DNA of 64,000 nt from Massilia sp. 9I (GTDB lineage: Bacteria > Pseudomonadota > Gammaproteobacteria > Burkholderiales > Burkholderiaceae_D), in the NCBI RefSeq assembly GCF_902506415.1, contig NZ_LR733275.1:941651-1005650 (forward strand). The letters run 5' to 3'. Of the stretch, positions 62,818-64,000 are shown in pieces. Within the stretch, counting starts at the first letter, position 1; every line of letters starts with the position of its first letter. The notes beneath the pieces were generated by a model. It was not told where the DNA came from. It was given only the letters and a program-made list of their open reading frames with translations, and did no database searches. The position numbers and the translations under genes are program-made.

Positions 62818-63782
62818 AGCCAGCCGGCCTTCTTGAAGCGCCGGTACAGGTACCAGGTGACGCAACCCATCACGCACAGCGCGGCCGGATAGCCGTACTT
62901 CCACTTCAGTTCCGGCATGAATTCGAAGTTCATGCCCCAGATGCCGGCAAAGGCCGTGAACACGGCGAAGATCGCCGCATACGAGGCCAGCTTCTTGCTG
63001 ATGTCGTTCTCTTCGATCGCCACCATCGACAGCGTGACCTGGATCGCGGTGTTGATGGTGTCGCGCACGGTGTCCAGGCGGCCGAGGATGCGCAGCAGGT
63101 GGTCGTGCACGTCCCGCAGATAATCCTGGGTCTCGACCACGACCTGTGGCACGCGGCCGCCGTGCAGGCGCCCGATCGCATCCATCAGCGGCAGCACCGC
63201 ATGGCGCAGCACCTGCGACTTGCGCTTGAGCTCATACAGGCGCTCGATGTTGGCGCGCTGTCCGCCCTGCTGGCCGAAGATGTGGTCCTCGATCGATTCC
63301 AGCTCGGATTCGAGCATGTCGACCACCGGGAAGTAGCGGTCCACCACCGCGTCCACCAGCGCATACAGCACGAAACCGGAGCCCTTGCGCAGCTGGTGCG
63401 GCTCGCGCTCGGCGCGGGCGCGCACGCCCAGGAAGCCCTGGTTGGCGTCGCGCCGCACCGACAGCACGTAGTTGGGCCCGGCGAAGATGGCCAGCTCGCC
63501 GGCGCAGATCTCGTCGCCATTGAGTTCGACGATGTGCAGGGTCATGAAGATGCTGTCGCCGTACTCCTCCATCTTGGGGCGCTGGTGGCCGCGCGCGGCG
63601 TCTTCCACCGCCAGCTCGTGCAGGTTGAATTCTTCCTGCATGGTGGCGATTTCCGCCTGGTCCGGGTCGCGCAGGGCGACCCAGACGAAGGTCTCGGGCA
63701 GTTTCAGGTATTCGCTGATGTCGGCGACGGGGATGTCGGACAGCTTCTTGCCTTCCTGGTAGGCGACACAGTTGATCAGCAT
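62814..63782 (-). CDS. corA: CorA-family magnesium/cobalt transporter
   Basis: 322 residues from the ATG at 63782 (MLINCVAYQEGKKLSD). A GTG 24 nt upstream is in frame but less likely. The long N-terminal cytoplasmic domain has the alpha/beta part (VALRDPDQAEI..) and the stalk helix region ending SMVAIEENDISKKLASYAAIFAVFTAFAGIWGMNFEFMPELKW, which contains TM1 and the diagnostic GMN motif. TM2 is YPAALCVMGCVTWYLYRRF. Pentameric channel for Mg2+. Tail-to-tail with rhtA. Divergent neighbours are absent; the upstream gene on this strand is ntrC-like. Confidence 0.94.
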   Translation of the reverse strand: MLINCVAYQEGKKLSDIPVADISEYLKLPETFVWVALRDPDQAEIATMQEEFNLHELAVEDAARGHQRPKMEEYGDSIFMTLHIVELNGDEICAGELAIFAGPNYVLSVRRDANQGFLGVRARAEREPHQLRKGSGFVLYALVDAVVDRYFPVVDMLESELESIEDHIFGQQGGQRANIERLYELKRKSQVLRHAVLPLMDAIGRLHGGRVPQVVVETQDYLRDVHDHLLRILGRLDTVRDTINTAIQVTLSMVAIEENDISKKLASYAAIFAVFTAFAGIWGMNFEFMPELKWKYGYPAALCVMGCVTWYLYRRFKKAGWL

Positions 63783-63837
63783 GGATGGTGTAAGCGATAA
63801 CGGCACATGATGCGCCAGCTTACACCATTGCCATCAC

Positions 63838-64000
63838 TCATCCCGTGCGCCATCTATCCCAAGTTCACCGATCTTGCGCGTGATGGTGTTGCGGCCAATC
63901 CCGAGCCGCATCGCGGCATCGTTCTTGCGCCCGTGGGTGTGCTTGAGCGCGGTCTTGATCAGGGCCGATTCGAACTGGCGTCCGAGCGTGTCCATCACGT
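63838..64000 (-). CDS. ntrC: NtrC-like response regulator, C-terminal Fis-type DNA-binding domain (5' part outside window)
   Basis: Only about 53 C-terminal residues are visible: DTLGRQFESALIKTALKHTHGRKNDAAMRLGIGRNTITRKIGELGIDGARDE. The helix-turn-helix RKNDAAMRLGIGRNTITRKI is very close to the NtrC (GlnG) Fis-type domain. The receiver and AAA+ domains would lie beyond base 64000. The ntrC symbol is a best match for this domain, and other sigma54 activators share it. Confidence 0.75.

Overview
The window is a GC-rich, densely coded stretch of a betaproteobacterial chromosome. The gene orders rimP-nusA-infB-rbfA-truB, scpB-rluB, yejB-yejE-yejF, yhdP-nitrilase-tldD and tkt-gapA, together with many large TonB-dependent receptors (TBDRs), fit an Oxalobacteraceae genome of the Massilia/Telluria/Duganella type. 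That placement is an inference from gene content. I saw no rRNA, tRNA or CRISPR array.

Layout. 1-8.8 kb (minus strand): typA (cut by the window start), an exported S41 peptidase, then the operon rimP-nusA-infB-rbfA-truB with a promoter and a leader terminator. 9-13 kb: rluB/scpB and glucokinase. 13.1-17.8 kb: a DedA-rhodanese fusion and a peptide ABC transporter (yejB/E/F) that lacks a binding protein. 18.1-27.9 kb: TBDR1, a DAHP synthase gene (aroG) on the other strand preceded by a complete Phe/Tyr transcription attenuator, TBDR2, and a TBDR pseudogene carrying a TnpB (IS200/IS605-type) insertion. 28-38 kb: tldD, a small exported protein resembling an RND pump porter subdomain, a nitrilase, yhdP and divergent glnE. 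38.3-46.1 kb: tandem TBDR3 and TBDR4, map, and an exported ClpP-like protein. 46.2-60 kb: TBDR5, gapA, tkt, rsmE, TBDR6 and TBDR7. 60.3-64 kb: a COG2509-type FAD dehydrogenase, an RhtA-like exporter, corA, and the 3' end of an ntrC-like gene.

Function. Most non-TBDR genes are housekeeping: translation and RNA modification, central carbon metabolism, nitrogen control and envelope biogenesis. Seven intact TBDRs take up about a third of the window, which points to a scavenger that imports large or scarce substrates across the outer membrane. No TonB/ExbB/ExbD or sigma/anti-sigma genes accompany them. Three of the seven (TBDR4, 6, 7) have an obvious inverted repeat by a promoter or in the leader, and TBDR5 has one further upstream.

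Most notable signals: the aroG leader, where an FF.CYFYF leader peptide, a 1:2 hairpin, an antiterminator and a terminator can all be read directly; the promoter-plus-terminator leader of the rimP operon; the TnpB element, whose candidate guide would be the conserved TBDR plug-box sequence; and two TBDR-linked palindromes sharing AAATA-N21-TATTT.
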